Positions 7,147 to 15,083 of a DNA stretch of 54,840 nt are shown here, one piece after another. Under the pieces are notes generated by a model. It saw only the letters and a program-made list of their open reading frames with translations, did no database searches and was not told the origin of the DNA. The first letter of the stretch is position 1. Each line of letters opens with the position of its first letter. The stretch is from Rossellomorea aquimaris (GTDB taxonomy: Bacteria > Bacillota > Bacilli > Bacillales > Bacillaceae_B). The position numbers and the translations under genes are program-made. Where the stretch lies: positions 1 to 54,840 of the forward strand of contig NZ_MINN01000070.1 of the NCBI RefSeq assembly GCF_001877785.1, written 5' to 3'.

Positions 7147-7196
7147 TGTTTTACCCCCCGCTTTTAATAAAATTGGCCGCTGTAACCAGTCATAAC

Positions 7197-7970
7197 TTAA
7201 ATCACACCAAACTTCCTCAACGCAAACTCAATCCCGTCTTCTCCCGACGGCTTCGTTACGAAATCTGCCGCTGCCTTCAACTTATCACTCCCGTTGCCCA
7301 TTGCGATGCCAAGCCCTGCCAATTCGAGCATATCAATATCATTTTCCCCATCGCCAAATGCAATAGCTTCCGATTGATGGAACCCGAAAAACTCCAGGGT
7401 CTTCAAGATTGCCCGCGACTTTGACACATCCTCCTGCAGGACATTCAACACATATGGATGCCATCTCCTGAATGTGAGATGCGGGAATTTTTTTATGTAT
7501 TTTCCAACCGTATCATCATCCGCAAACAGGCACAATAAATATACGTCTTCCTCATGAATATCGGGATTCGTCTCTGGGTACTCATTAAGCGACAGCGTTT
7601 CCTGGAGGGCAGTAGAGATTGCCTCCTCCGTTACCCCATTCATGGTAAACCCTTCGGTATAGAACGACAAACCGGTCTTTTCCTGTTCGGCAAACTCCAT
7701 CACTTCTTTCACGACCGCTTTCGCCATTGGCACGCTGTGAATGACTTCTCGCTGGTGCTTGGCGTAGCCCCCATTTGCCGTGATAAAGGTATCAATGCCC
7801 AATTCCTCCAGTTCACGGCACATGGATAACGGCCTTCCCGTCGCAGCCACCACTTTCAATCCTTTGTTTTTCAACATTTTTACTGCCTCGATTGTGGACA
7901 CCGGGATGGTGCCGTCTTCGTGGTGTGTGATTGTTCGGTCAACGTCGAGGAATACGATTTTGTAGGTCAT
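7197..7970 (-). CDS. Cof-type HAD-IIB family hydrolase
   Basis: About 257 residues with HAD motifs: DVDRTI in FLDVDRTITHH (motif I, nucleophile and acid/base Asp), VAATGRP (motif II), a conserved lysine in DVSKSRAIL and FGDGENDIDMLELAGLGIAMGNG (motif IV). The type IIB cap lies between motifs II and III. Such enzymes dephosphorylate sugar phosphates, FMN or pyridoxal phosphate; the substrate here is not known. The start at 7970 has GGGAGG eight bases upstream; the in-frame ATG at 7997 precedes it. Confidence 0.9.
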   Translation of the reverse strand: MTYKIVFLDVDRTITHHEDGTIPVSTIEAVKMLKNKGLKVVAATGRPLSMCRELEELGIDTFITANGGYAKHQREVIHSVPMAKAVVKEVMEFAEQEKTGLSFYTEGFTMNGVTEEAISTALQETLSLNEYPETNPDIHEEDVYLLCLFADDDTVGKYIKKFPHLTFRRWHPYVLNVLQEDVSKSRAILKTLEFFGFHQSEAIAFGDGENDIDMLELAGLGIAMGNGSDKLKAAADFVTKPSGEDGIEFALRKFGVI

Positions 7971-7999
7971 GAATAGCCTCCCAAATGTCTTTTCCATCT

Positions 8000-8764
8000 T
8001 TAAAACCTTTGCTTTAAATACTCACCATAAACCAAATTCATTACTTCAATAATTTTTTCATCAGCTTCCATATTATTTAATCGGTCAGGTAAGTGGCTGG
8101 CTCCCACCACAAAAATATAAGGATTCTTGTTAAAGTCTCCCATTATACCAACATCAACAGCAGCAGTCTCCAACCCGCCTGTCATATGATTAAGATGATG
8201 ACCCGGAATAGAGCCTATGTCTCCCCTTTGCCTGACCAATCCGTTTATGATCGGCGCCCATAGCATGGGGCGCTCATTGTATCCTTGATAGATCCCTATC
8301 ATTAACGCAGCCAATTCTGAAAGCATCCCATTGTTATCAGGATGTCTCGGATCTTCTGTCACCTTAATAGATGGAAAGTCTGCTTGAATTTCCTCATTTA
8401 CCTTCTCCCATCCGCCGAATGAACCCACTATACTCTTTGCCGCAAAGCTGTCATGGCAGGCAATCATGACTTCGACCGCTTCCCTTAAAGGCAGGAAGGT
8501 TCTTTTTTGCAGATGAGGATAAAGCTCGCTGCTGTCTTCTTTCGGGTTAAAAGAAATGCCTTCTACCATGTCATCCCATTTCAGCTTTCCTTCTTCTGCC
8601 CATTTAGCCATGCAAAACCCTATTGCCACTTTTGCTGCGGAGGCCAGAGGGACTGGGAGTTCGGCATTCCAGGATGCTTTCATCTTTTGGTCTTTTGTGG
8701 AGTAGATTATGATTCCGGCTTGTCCGGTGTCAATTTCTTTTAGTTTGTCTATTATTCTATCCAA
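8000..8764 (-). CDS. Serine hydrolase (class A beta-lactamase-like fold)
   Basis: The 254-residue protein has LASAAKVAIGFCMAKWAEEGKL, where S-A-A-K is the catalytic S-x-x-K tetrad of the penicillin-binding/beta-lactamase superfamily. ACHDSFAAK occupies the place of the S-D-N motif and MTGGLETAAVDVGI resembles the third K-T-G region with threonine-glycine retained and the lysine replaced. There is no signal peptide, so it is probably cytoplasmic and not a true beta-lactamase; PMLWAPIINGL suggests an esterase or amidase role. The start is TTG 8764 with AGGTG upstream. It sits 29 bases after the alpha/beta hydrolase gene. Confidence 0.8.
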   Translation of the reverse strand: MDRIIDKLKEIDTGQAGIIIYSTKDQKMKASWNAELPVPLASAAKVAIGFCMAKWAEEGKLKWDDMVEGISFNPKEDSSELYPHLQKRTFLPLREAVEVMIACHDSFAAKSIVGSFGGWEKVNEEIQADFPSIKVTEDPRHPDNNGMLSELAALMIGIYQGYNERPMLWAPIINGLVRQRGDIGSIPGHHLNHMTGGLETAAVDVGIMGDFNKNPYIFVVGASHLPDRLNNMEADEKIIEVMNLVYGEYLKQRF

Positions 8765-8793
8765 TTGTGTTCACCTGCTTATTTTTCTTGGAT

Positions 8794-9486
8794 TCATCCT
8801 TGTTTTTCTTCCAGAAATCTTCTTACGAGTAAATTGTATATTTCGGGCTGCTCTATGTTTGCTGTGTGACCCGCATAAGGAACTAATCCTGCATTAAATT
8901 TAAGGTTGGCTTGCTTTAGATAAGTGACCGCTTCGACTTCATGCAATTCGCTGCTCCCATTCAGTACTAGTACCGGTACCTTTATCTGTTCAATTTCTGC
9001 TTGAGTTACAACAGGATAATGGAAAGTCATGATATGAAGAACCTTTTCGAGTGTAGCCTTCCATTTTTCTCCGTGCAGGGACATGAATTGAGTTGCTATA
9101 TCCCTATCATTCTCCTCAATATTCAGGAAGTACTCGTTTTGCTTCTCCATTACGCCTTTTAACTCTTCGGGGATATACGGTGAATAACCCGTAAGGACAA
9201 TCCCACTGACTAGTTCCGGCTCCCTTAGGGCGATATGAATAGCTAAAGAAGCTCCCAATGACAAGCCAATGATGAATCCTTTCCCCTTATTCTTGATTTG
9301 AGTGACCACATACTTTAAAGTATCTTCAAAATAATCATCCGTTGCTTCAACTGCTGCATCACCGTGACCCGGTAAATCAATAAGAATACATTCGTAATCA
9401 TTCTTCATATTGGAAATCTGGTTTAAAAAATGTGACTCCCCTGTCCCCATAAACCCGTGTAAAAAATAGACTCTTTCTATTGTCAT
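8794..9486 (-). CDS. Alpha/beta hydrolase
   Basis: A 230-residue alpha/beta hydrolase with an oxyanion-hole HGF in YFLHGFMGTG, the nucleophile elbow G-L-S-L-G in KGFIIGLSLGASLAIH, an acid in PVLVLNGSSELHE and the catalytic His in VPYAGHTANIEQPE. DLPGHGDA is the usual D-x-x-G-x-G loop. The size and pattern resemble MenH-like or carboxylesterase-like enzymes; the substrate is not evident. It starts at ATG 9486 behind GAGGGGGAG and leads the serine hydrolase gene. The 477-base gap upstream (9487-9963) holds two copies of repeat family C and one family A array. Confidence 0.88.
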   Translation of the reverse strand: MTIERVYFLHGFMGTGESHFLNQISNMKNDYECILIDLPGHGDAAVEATDDYFEDTLKYVVTQIKNKGKGFIIGLSLGASLAIHIALREPELVSGIVLTGYSPYIPEELKGVMEKQNEYFLNIEENDRDIATQFMSLHGEKWKATLEKVLHIMTFHYPVVTQAEIEQIKVPVLVLNGSSELHEVEAVTYLKQANLKFNAGLVPYAGHTANIEQPEIYNLLVRRFLEEKQG

Positions 9487-9754
9487 CTCCCCCTCTTATG
9501 TACACAATCAATATTAACATATTATTCCAACCCGTGGTTTGATCCATAAGGACCCATAGGGACAGGTCCTGTGACCCATTTGGAAAAGAGTACATAGTTA
9601 AAGACAGATCCACTCACCGGAACCTGCCCTTTCAAATGTTTTTATCCCGTTTACGGACAAAATTTGTCTGTTTTAGTTCATTTCTTATCTTAAGGCCTAT
9701 TTTTCAACGGGGCTGCCAGGCTTTTATCGATTGAACGTGATGCCGGGAACCATT

Positions 9755-9881
9755 TATGATCCATTTCAAGAATTTATGATCCGTTCGACAAAAAATACGC
9801 GCCTGTTTCAGGATATATGATCCATTCCAGAAAAATATGATCCATTTTCGAATTATATGATCTTTTGATAATCATTCTAAT
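9755..9881 (+). repeat. TATGATCC phased array, family A, copy 2 (six units)
   Basis: Units begin at 9755, 9775, 9796, 9816, 9836 and 9856, giving spacings 20-21-20-20-20. Unit 3 reads TACGCGCC instead of TATGATCC and is preceded by TTCGACAAAAAA; the copy at 46651 has the same variant unit in the same place, so the variant is inherited rather than random decay. The final unit is TATGATCT and the tail is TTGATAATCATTCTAA. Confidence 0.85.
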
Positions 9882-9908
9882 CTGCAAAGTCCCAACGCCC
9901 ATAACTCA

Positions 9909-9940
9909 GTGGGACAAGGTACCTGTCCCCCCGTCCCACT
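9909..9940. repeat. GGGACAGGTACCTGTCCC-type repeat, family C
   Basis: GTGGGACAAGGTACCTGTCCCCCCGT is a near palindrome centred on GGTACC. A related half-copy, AGGGACAGGTCCTGTGACCCA, lies at 9559-9579. Other copies are at 41624-41700, 43696-43722, 46803-46865 and 54576-54604. Confidence 0.7.
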
Positions 9941-9963
9941 TCCCAACCTCATCCCAGACTGCA

Positions 9964-11094
9964 TTAATATGACCGCACCGGAGAGATCAGATGCAGGCAG
10001 GAAGGGTTTCCGGATGGCTGAATCAGGACAGGCTTCATGGAGCCGCCGAAACTTATTTTTATCTCTTCTTCTTTGATTGCCTTCAAGGCATCGATCATGA
10101 AGTTTGCATCCAGTGAAATGTTTAATTCGCTTTCCCCTTCTATGTCTTTAAGCATTTGGGTTTCTTCAATTTTTCCTATTTCGGAGGAGGTTGAGGATAT
10201 CTTCAGCCGAATTCCGTTTTTTACTTCCAGATGTATATTGTTGTTCTTCCATTCACTTGCGAAAAGACAGGCACGGTCAATCCCTTTTAAAAATTGTTTC
10301 GTGTCGAGGGTGATGACTGTCTTGGAATCTTTGGGGATCAGTGCTGAAACATTTGGGTAGTTTCCTTCAATCAGTCTTGAAAAAAGGGATGCATCAGCGG
10401 TTTTAAATACGATGTAACTATCACTCACAAAGATATGTATGTATTCAGTTTCGCCTGGAATTAACTTCACTAGATCATTCAGGCTTGTGCTTGGAATAAT
10501 GAATGATCCTTTTATACTTGAATCGATCTTGAGTTCCCTTAGTGCAAGGCGGTGTGAATTCGTCGCTGCACATGTTAGATGATTGTCTTTGAAAGTCAGG
10601 TTAACCCCCGTCAGGACCGGTCGGGTTTCACTCCTGGCAACAGCGAAGGCAGTCTGTTTGATCATTTCGATCAATACAGACCCAGGGATTCTGATAGAAC
10701 TGCTTTCGTCAATCACAGGCAGGCTTGGATATTCTTCTGCAGGAAATCCTTTCAGACTGGTGATGATTTCGCCGGATTGCAGGGTGATGAGCTGCTTCCC
10801 GTCTGCTTTCACATGAATCTCTCCGGGCAATTTCTTCACGATTTCATTTATATACTTAGCAGTTACGACGAGGCTGCCTGTTTGCTTAACCTCCAACACC
10901 CTCACGCCGCCGATTGTCATCGGGATCTTTTTTTCTATAATTAGATCTGAGTTGCTTCCGATCAATACCAGGGCATCTTCTTCTGCCGTCATCTTAATCC
11001 CAGTTAATATCGGGAAAGGCGTTTTCAGGGATACCGCTTTACTGACGTCGGATATAGCTTTATGAAAGCATTCGCTATTTATGCTGAATTCCAT
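9964..11094 (-). CDS. DNA polymerase III subunit beta paralogue (second sliding clamp)
   Basis: About 376 residues covering the three clamp domains: domain 1 from MEFSINSECF with ALVLIGSNSDLIIEKKIP, domain 2 with AVARSETRPVLTGVNLTFKDNHLTCAATNSHRLALRE (the most conserved clamp segment) and domain 3 ending MKPVLIQPSGNPSCLHLISPVRSY, which parallels the usual P-x-R-x-Y tail of DnaN. The ATG at 11094 has GGAGTG eight bases upstream. It is not next to dnaA, recF or gyrB, so it is an additional clamp rather than the replication gene. Second clamps are known in the B. cereus group. Its partner polymerase or repair protein is unknown. Confidence 0.9.
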   Translation of the reverse strand: MEFSINSECFHKAISDVSKAVSLKTPFPILTGIKMTAEEDALVLIGSNSDLIIEKKIPMTIGGVRVLEVKQTGSLVVTAKYINEIVKKLPGEIHVKADGKQLITLQSGEIITSLKGFPAEEYPSLPVIDESSSIRIPGSVLIEMIKQTAFAVARSETRPVLTGVNLTFKDNHLTCAATNSHRLALRELKIDSSIKGSFIIPSTSLNDLVKLIPGETEYIHIFVSDSYIVFKTADASLFSRLIEGNYPNVSALIPKDSKTVITLDTKQFLKGIDRACLFASEWKNNNIHLEVKNGIRLKISSTSSEIGKIEETQMLKDIEGESELNISLDANFMIDALKAIKEEEIKISFGGSMKPVLIQPSGNPSCLHLISPVRSY

Positions 11095-11234
11095 TATGTG
11101 TTCACTCCAATATTTATGTGCTAGAAGAAACATTCGACAAACTTCTCCAATATCCCTTTTATGGAAATCATTGCACTCTGCCGCTGATCAGCATAATTAT
11201 CAAAAACTTCCAATCAAGAAAATTACCAAATTGT

Positions 11235-11263
11235 TTTACATAGGTTTCATATTCCTCCATAAT
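11235..11263 (+). promoter_or_regulatory. Promoter of the lipoprotein gene
   Basis: TTTACA (11235-11240) and CATAAT (11258-11263) are separated by 17 bases, a good SigA-type promoter placed 27 bases before the ATG at 11290. Confidence 0.6.
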
Positions 11264-11289
11264 CTTCTTTGTAGAAAGGATGTATGGCT

Positions 11290-12438
11290 ATGAAGAAACT
11301 ATTAATGATGCTTGCAGCTGGGACACTTATTCTTGGAGCATGTTCCAGTAATCCAGCAGTAAAAGAAAATGCGAAGGAAACCCAAGAGGCAGACAAGAAC
11401 CAAGGAAAGGACAGCGCAGCGGAGAAAAAGGAAAAAGAAGAACCGAAAGAACCGGAACAGCCATTTAAAGCGCTCGAACCTTCTGAAGATGCTGTGTCTT
11501 TGAAAGAACGCCTTTCTAAAGAGGAAGAGAAGGAAATCCCTGAGGAAGAATCCAAAGAAAATCTTGATGAAGAAAAAACGGATCCTACTGAAAATAAACA
11601 GGATAAGGATACCGAACGAAAGGTTCCGGTCGGTGAAACGCTCGCAAACGGAAAGGAAGATCTCTCCGATGGGCCATTGAAGGATCACCGGCTGGTTACC
11701 TACTACGGGACACCCCAGTCCAAAAACATGGGGATACTGGGCACGATGGAACCTGAAGCGTTCATGAAAAAATTGAAGGAACAAACACAGGCCTACTCTG
11801 ATCTTGACCCCGAACGCCCTGCGGTGCCGACGATCGAGTTGATCACGACGATGGCCCAGAGTGCACCGGGCAAAGACGGGGATTATGTAAGTTTGACGTC
11901 AGATAAAAACATCGAGACATATGTCAACCTTGCTGAAAAACATGATGCACTTGTGATCCTTGATATCCAGCTCGGGACAGACACCGTCATGAACCAGGTG
12001 AAGATGGTGGAAAAATGGCTGAAGCACCCTCAGGTCCACCTTGCGATCGATACCGAATTCCACGTCGCTGAAGGCGAGAAGCCCGGCGAGGATCTCGGCC
12101 AGGTGGACGGAAGGAAGATCCAGGAGGCAGTCAAGTATATTTCGGATCTGACGGAAAAGAACAATCTGCCCGATAAACTCGTAATGGTCCACCAGTTCAC
12201 CGGACACGTTTTGACCCATAAAGAGGCGATCCAGGGCACGGAAAACGTCCAAGTCGCCGTCAACTTCGACGGCTGGGGACCAGCTGCGGATAAACAGGCC
12301 CTGTACGGGAAGTACATACGTGAAGAACCGAACCAATACGGCGGCTTCAAAATTTTTTATGACAAGGATGTACCGGTCCTGACGCCTGAAGAAGTGTTGA
12401 AGATGGACCCTAGTCCGGCGGTTATTAATTACCAATGA
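11290..12438 (+). CDS. Lipoprotein with charged linker and a predicted TIM-barrel-like domain
   Basis: About 382 residues. The N-terminus MKKLLMMLAAGTLILGAC is a lipoprotein signal with lipobox L-G-A-C. Residues about 25-130 are a highly charged, Lys/Glu-rich linker of low complexity. The C-terminal 240 residues form a globular domain with regularly spaced strands (HRLVTYYGTP, ALVILDIQLG, VHLAIDTEFHV, DKLVMVHQFT, VQVAVNFDGWG) suggestive of a TIM barrel, including the acidic D-T-E-F-H motif, possibly catalytic. The family is not one I can name. The ATG at 11284 is closer to the GAAAGGA site than normal, so 11290 is preferred. A strong terminator follows. Confidence 0.75.
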   Translation: MKKLLMMLAAGTLILGACSSNPAVKENAKETQEADKNQGKDSAAEKKEKEEPKEPEQPFKALEPSEDAVSLKERLSKEEEKEIPEEESKENLDEEKTDPTENKQDKDTERKVPVGETLANGKEDLSDGPLKDHRLVTYYGTPQSKNMGILGTMEPEAFMKKLKEQTQAYSDLDPERPAVPTIELITTMAQSAPGKDGDYVSLTSDKNIETYVNLAEKHDALVILDIQLGTDTVMNQVKMVEKWLKHPQVHLAIDTEFHVAEGEKPGEDLGQVDGRKIQEAVKYISDLTEKNNLPDKLVMVHQFTGHVLTHKEAIQGTENVQVAVNFDGWGPAADKQALYGKYIREEPNQYGGFKIFYDKDVPVLTPEEVLKMDPSPAVINYQ

Positions 12439-12442
12439 GGTA

Positions 12443-12486
12443 AAAAACACAGGGACGTTTCGTACGAGACGTCCCTGTGTTTTGTT
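12443..12486 (+). terminator. Strong intrinsic terminator
   Basis: AACACAGGGACGT and ACGTCCCTGTGTT form a 13-bp stem followed by TTGTT, with an A-tract on the other side, so it can also terminate the converging cat transcript. Confidence 0.85.
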
Positions 12487-12509
12487 AATTATTATTCTAA
12501 ATAAATCCT

Positions 12510-13157
12510 TCAGACCCAATCCCCGCTGTTATCCGCAAGGGCCTGCAGTTCATTCATAAACACACCGGCATGATACCCGTCGCAAACGGCATGATGAATC
12601 TGTAATGAAACCGGCAGCAAAACTTCATCATCTTCGTATGAATACTTGCCCGCAGTAATGATTGGCAGTAAATAATCACGGCCGGTCCCAATATTCAAAT
12701 TGAATGCCGTGAAGGAACTCCACGGTACCATCGAAATCGGAATATGATTTTCCGGCATAGGTTTTTTTGGAAATAAACGTCCTGTGCCATTATAGATTTC
12801 AATGTCCTTCAGATAGCGGGCTTGAAAGGAAGCAAAATCATCTGAAACCGGCGTCCAGATGCATGAAAAGGTGTGTGACCGCCCGTCAAAGATTGTGTAA
12901 GCCGGGCAGATCTCCGACCAATAACCAAGCTCCCCTTCAGCATTGAAATTCGTTCTGAACTCTTTATGCGAATTAACGACTTTTGTCACCATATAAATAA
13001 ACGCGGGATAGAATTTATATTTCTTATCCTTCAGATTCTCAATAAGGCTTGTTATCGTTATATTATTTGTCATGCTGAATGTTGTCTGCTGCTGCAGATA
13101 GTGCTCAAAGTATTCTTTCCTGTGCCAATGTTTCTGATCAATGAGAGTAAATGTCAT
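12510..13157 (-). CDS. cat: Type A chloramphenicol O-acetyltransferase
   Basis: The 215-residue product has the length and layout of CatA enzymes, which acetylate the 3-hydroxyl of chloramphenicol with acetyl-CoA as a trimer. The catalytic HHAVCDGYH (H-H-x-x-x-D-G-x-H) is near residue 190. FAFIYMVTK-like FYPAFIYMVTKVVN, FRTNF and PWSSFTAFNLNI match known CAT strands. The start codon follows TTAGGAGGC by seven bases, and that site lies inside a hairpin controlled by a short upstream leader, so the gene is probably inducible by chloramphenicol. No mobile element surrounds it, which suggests a resident chromosomal copy. Confidence 0.9.
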   Translation of the reverse strand: MTFTLIDQKHWHRKEYFEHYLQQQTTFSMTNNITITSLIENLKDKKYKFYPAFIYMVTKVVNSHKEFRTNFNAEGELGYWSEICPAYTIFDGRSHTFSCIWTPVSDDFASFQARYLKDIEIYNGTGRLFPKKPMPENHIPISMVPWSSFTAFNLNIGTGRDYLLPIITAGKYSYEDDEVLLPVSLQIHHAVCDGYHAGVFMNELQALADNSGDWV

Positions 13158-13164
13158 ATTACAC

Positions 13165-13199
13165 GCCTCCTAAGTTTTTCAATTTTACCCTTAGGAGGC
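13165..13199 (-). promoter_or_regulatory. Translation-attenuation hairpin over the cat ribosome site
   Basis: Minus-strand GCCTCCTAAG (13199-13190) pairs perfectly with CTTAGGAGGC (13174-13165) around a 15-base loop. The right arm contains the cat ribosome-binding site and the left arm contains the last codons and the stop of the leader peptide. Ribosomes stalled in the leader would open the stem, the mechanism established for cat-86 and plasmid cat genes. Confidence 0.85.
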
Positions 13200-13220
13200 C
13201 GAATCCACTGCTTTTACCAT
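13191..13220 (-). CDS. cat leader peptide (9 residues)
   Basis: ATG at 13220 encodes MVKAVDSAS and a TAA at 13193-13191. A second ATG sits directly before it (13223). The ribosome site AAAAGGAG is at 13235-13228. Known inducible cat leaders are similarly nine-codon peptides (cat-86 has MVKTDKISSS-like sequence), and the stop lies within the attenuator stem as expected. The leader starts four bases after the stop signal region of the upstream membrane-protein gene, so ribosomes finishing that gene may feed into it. Confidence 0.75.
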   Translation of the reverse strand: MVKAVDSAS

Positions 13221-13224
13221 CATG

Positions 13225-13470
13225 TCACTCCTTTTCGTAAAATTCATCCTTTAGATAACGGATATATAAAAAGGCAACAACGACTCCTATAATTGAAATG
13301 ATGACGGAATATCTGAAGATTTGAAAGAAGAACTCAGGAAATGGTGTGATTTCATACATGGTCGCCTCTTCATCAATTTCCATTTCCTTTTCTCTTTTAA
13401 AAAAGATGACAAACAAGAAAAAAGAAACAATAAGTGTATAAACCCCTGTTTTCACTAAAATCTTCTCCAC
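13225..13470 (-). CDS. Small membrane protein upstream of cat
   Basis: About 81 residues with helix 1 TGVYTLIVSFFLFVIFF, an acidic connecting loop (KREKEMEIDEEAT) and helix 2 YSVIISIIGVVVAFLYIRYL, ending KDEFYEKE. The start is set at GTG 13470, five bases after GGGGAGGGG; an upstream ATG at 13494 precedes the ribosome site. The stop (13227-13225) falls inside the region between the leader ribosome site and its ATG, so this gene and cat probably share a transcript. The family is unknown. Confidence 0.65.
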   Translation of the reverse strand: MEKILVKTGVYTLIVSFFLFVIFFKREKEMEIDEEATMYEITPFPEFFFQIFRYSVIISIIGVVVAFLYIRYLKDEFYEKE

Positions 13471-13533
13471 TGCTGCCCCTCCCCTTCGAAACAAGTTTTC
13501 TATAAACTTTTTAAAAACGAAGTATCCAGTTCT

Positions 13534-13843
13534 TCACTTTCGAATTACAATCGCAGTCAGTTCCGTTTTCGTTTCATGCCATTCGTCCTTTTCCCAGTAA
13601 ACTGCATCACCGCCATGCACCTTGATGAATTCGTCTGTTTCACCTCTGACTAAACCTTCTCCGTTTACGATCAACAGAAGCGGAGGCACCACTGCCTGGT
13701 GATTGCCAATCACCCCATTTTCATCAAGATACATGCAGCCTATATGAGGGTTTCTGAGTAAGTGTAATCCGGGACATACTAAAGTCCGAATCAAATTGCG
13801 TGATTTACTTTCCTGCTTCTTTGCTGAATTGATAGATTTCCAT
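13534..13843 (-). pseudogene. Cupin-domain protein, inactivated by a stop and a frameshift
   Basis: From ATG 13843 (behind GGGAGGAATCA) the frame reads MEIYQFSKEAGK then TAA at 13807-13805, and if read through continues ITQFDSDFSMSRITLTQK. Near 13745-13755 the homology moves to another frame, which reads HIGCMYLDENGVIG then a typical cupin core (GEGLVRGETDEFIKVHGGDAVYW ... EWHE). One point change (AAA or similar to TAA) plus one single-base shift explain the whole locus. The remaining 86-residue open frame is unlikely to be a complete protein because it lacks the first strand. Confidence 0.75.
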
Positions 13844-13860
13844 TGATTCCTCCCGAAAGG

Positions 13861-14424
13861 TTAACGTGCAGGTCCATCCCCCTGATGAATCCTTCCCATC
13901 ACAATGGTATGATAGTAGTTTCCGTCAGATAACCGCTTATCGTCTTTTAAAACACCTTCGACTTCAAAACCGAGTTTTTTATACAGCTTTATCGCATTTT
14001 CATTTGTTTGGAGTACACTCAACGTGATTTTTCTAATGTGATGATCGTCAGCCCAATGAATGGACTTCTGTAAGAGATTCTTTCCTATTCCATGTCCCCA
14101 GAACTCCTTCAGCACCCCGACTCCGAATTCCACTCTGTGAGACGTTCTTTTCAAATTATTACCCTCACATCTGGAAAAGCCTGCAATCCTGCCGTTTGTT
14201 TCTGCTACAAGAAATAGATTTACGGGGCTGTCCGAATCCGCTTTAATGATTTTTTTAAAGCCTTCCCCATCTACATAGGCTTCTCCTTTTTCCCGATCCA
14301 AGTTCTCCGTCTCTCCATCGATTTGCAGCCTTACATCAGACAGCGCCTCCGCATCCTCCGGTTTGGCGGACCTTATTACGTAACGCAAACCTGGTACAGT
14401 GTATTCCCTTCCCTCAACAATCAT
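13861..14424 (-). CDS. GNAT family N-acetyltransferase
   Basis: About 187 residues with the ribosomal-protein-acetyltransferase-like layout: YVIRSAKPEDAEALSDVRLQ at the N-terminus, RVEFGVGVLKEFWGHGIGKNLL (acetyl-CoA loop F-W-G-H-G-I-G) and ENAIKLYKKLGFEVEGVLKDD, the standard A-x-x-L-Y-x-K-x-G-F-x-x-E-G motif of the RimJ/RimL side of the family. The ATG at 14424 has GAGGAGGAG six bases upstream. It overlaps nothing and lies 23 bases behind the histidine phosphatase gene, probably in one transcript. Substrate unknown. Confidence 0.88.
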   Translation of the reverse strand: MIVEGREYTVPGLRYVIRSAKPEDAEALSDVRLQIDGETENLDREKGEAYVDGEGFKKIIKADSDSPVNLFLVAETNGRIAGFSRCEGNNLKRTSHRVEFGVGVLKEFWGHGIGKNLLQKSIHWADDHHIRKITLSVLQTNENAIKLYKKLGFEVEGVLKDDKRLSDGNYYHTIVMGRIHQGDGPAR

Positions 14425-14447
14425 GATGATCTCCTCCTCTTTCTGCT

Positions 14448-15032
14448 TTAGAAGCAAACCTCAGCTTTATCCCATAACCTGTGAACTTCAACTAATTCTT
14501 CTCCATCAAACACCATCTTATAAATATCCGGTTTGGAGGTGCTGTGTAAAAAGTCCAAGTCATACTTTTCATCATAATAATTCATCATCAGTGTCATAAC
14601 GATTCCGTGTGTACCCAGTGCTATTTTTTGACCTGCATACGTTTTTAACAATTCATTAAGGGCTCCTGCAGCCCGTTGCTGGCATGCAGCATTGGATTCT
14701 GCCCCCTCTAAGGCAAAGTGAGGTTCAGAGAACGATTTAATCAGTAACGGCATCAGCTCTTTGTCTGATACCCTAATGTCATCTGCTGAGGAAACCTTCT
14801 CTTTCAAGTTTTCAATCACTACTACTTCCTGCCCCAACTCTTTCGCCAGCGGTTCAACCGTTAAAACCGATCGAATATAAGGACTTGAAACAACCGTGTT
14901 AATTCCTTCATTTTTTAGCATCCGGGTAACTTGTTGAGCGTCTCGTATTCCTTTTTCAGTTAAAACTCGTGTTCTTTCATTTCCTTCTTTCGGTGAGTCA
15001 CCGTGTCTGATCATGTAGATGAAGGTTTTCAT
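14448..15032 (-). CDS. Histidine phosphatase family protein
   Basis: About 194 residues with the phosphohistidine motif FIYMIRHGDSPKE (R-H-G) at the N-terminus, VVSSPYIRSVLTVEPLA containing the second conserved arginine, and GTHGIVMTLMM with the second catalytic His. This is the phosphoglycerate mutase-like superfamily; most such stand-alone Bacillus proteins are broad phosphatases. The start at 15032 has AAAGGATGGG upstream; the ATG at 15041 overlaps that site. The TAA lies 23 bases ahead of the GNAT start. Confidence 0.88.
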   Translation of the reverse strand: MKTFIYMIRHGDSPKEGNERTRVLTEKGIRDAQQVTRMLKNEGINTVVSSPYIRSVLTVEPLAKELGQEVVVIENLKEKVSSADDIRVSDKELMPLLIKSFSEPHFALEGAESNAACQQRAAGALNELLKTYAGQKIALGTHGIVMTLMMNYYDEKYDLDFLHSTSKPDIYKMVFDGEELVEVHRLWDKAEVCF

Positions 15033-15083
15033 GATTCCCATCCTTTTATTTCAAATTAGCCGATTACGCCGGGTATCTTCGAT

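Noticed and set aside
8000..8764. True beta-lactamase
   Set aside because: S-x-x-K is present, but no signal peptide and no K-T-G; called only as a serine hydrolase.
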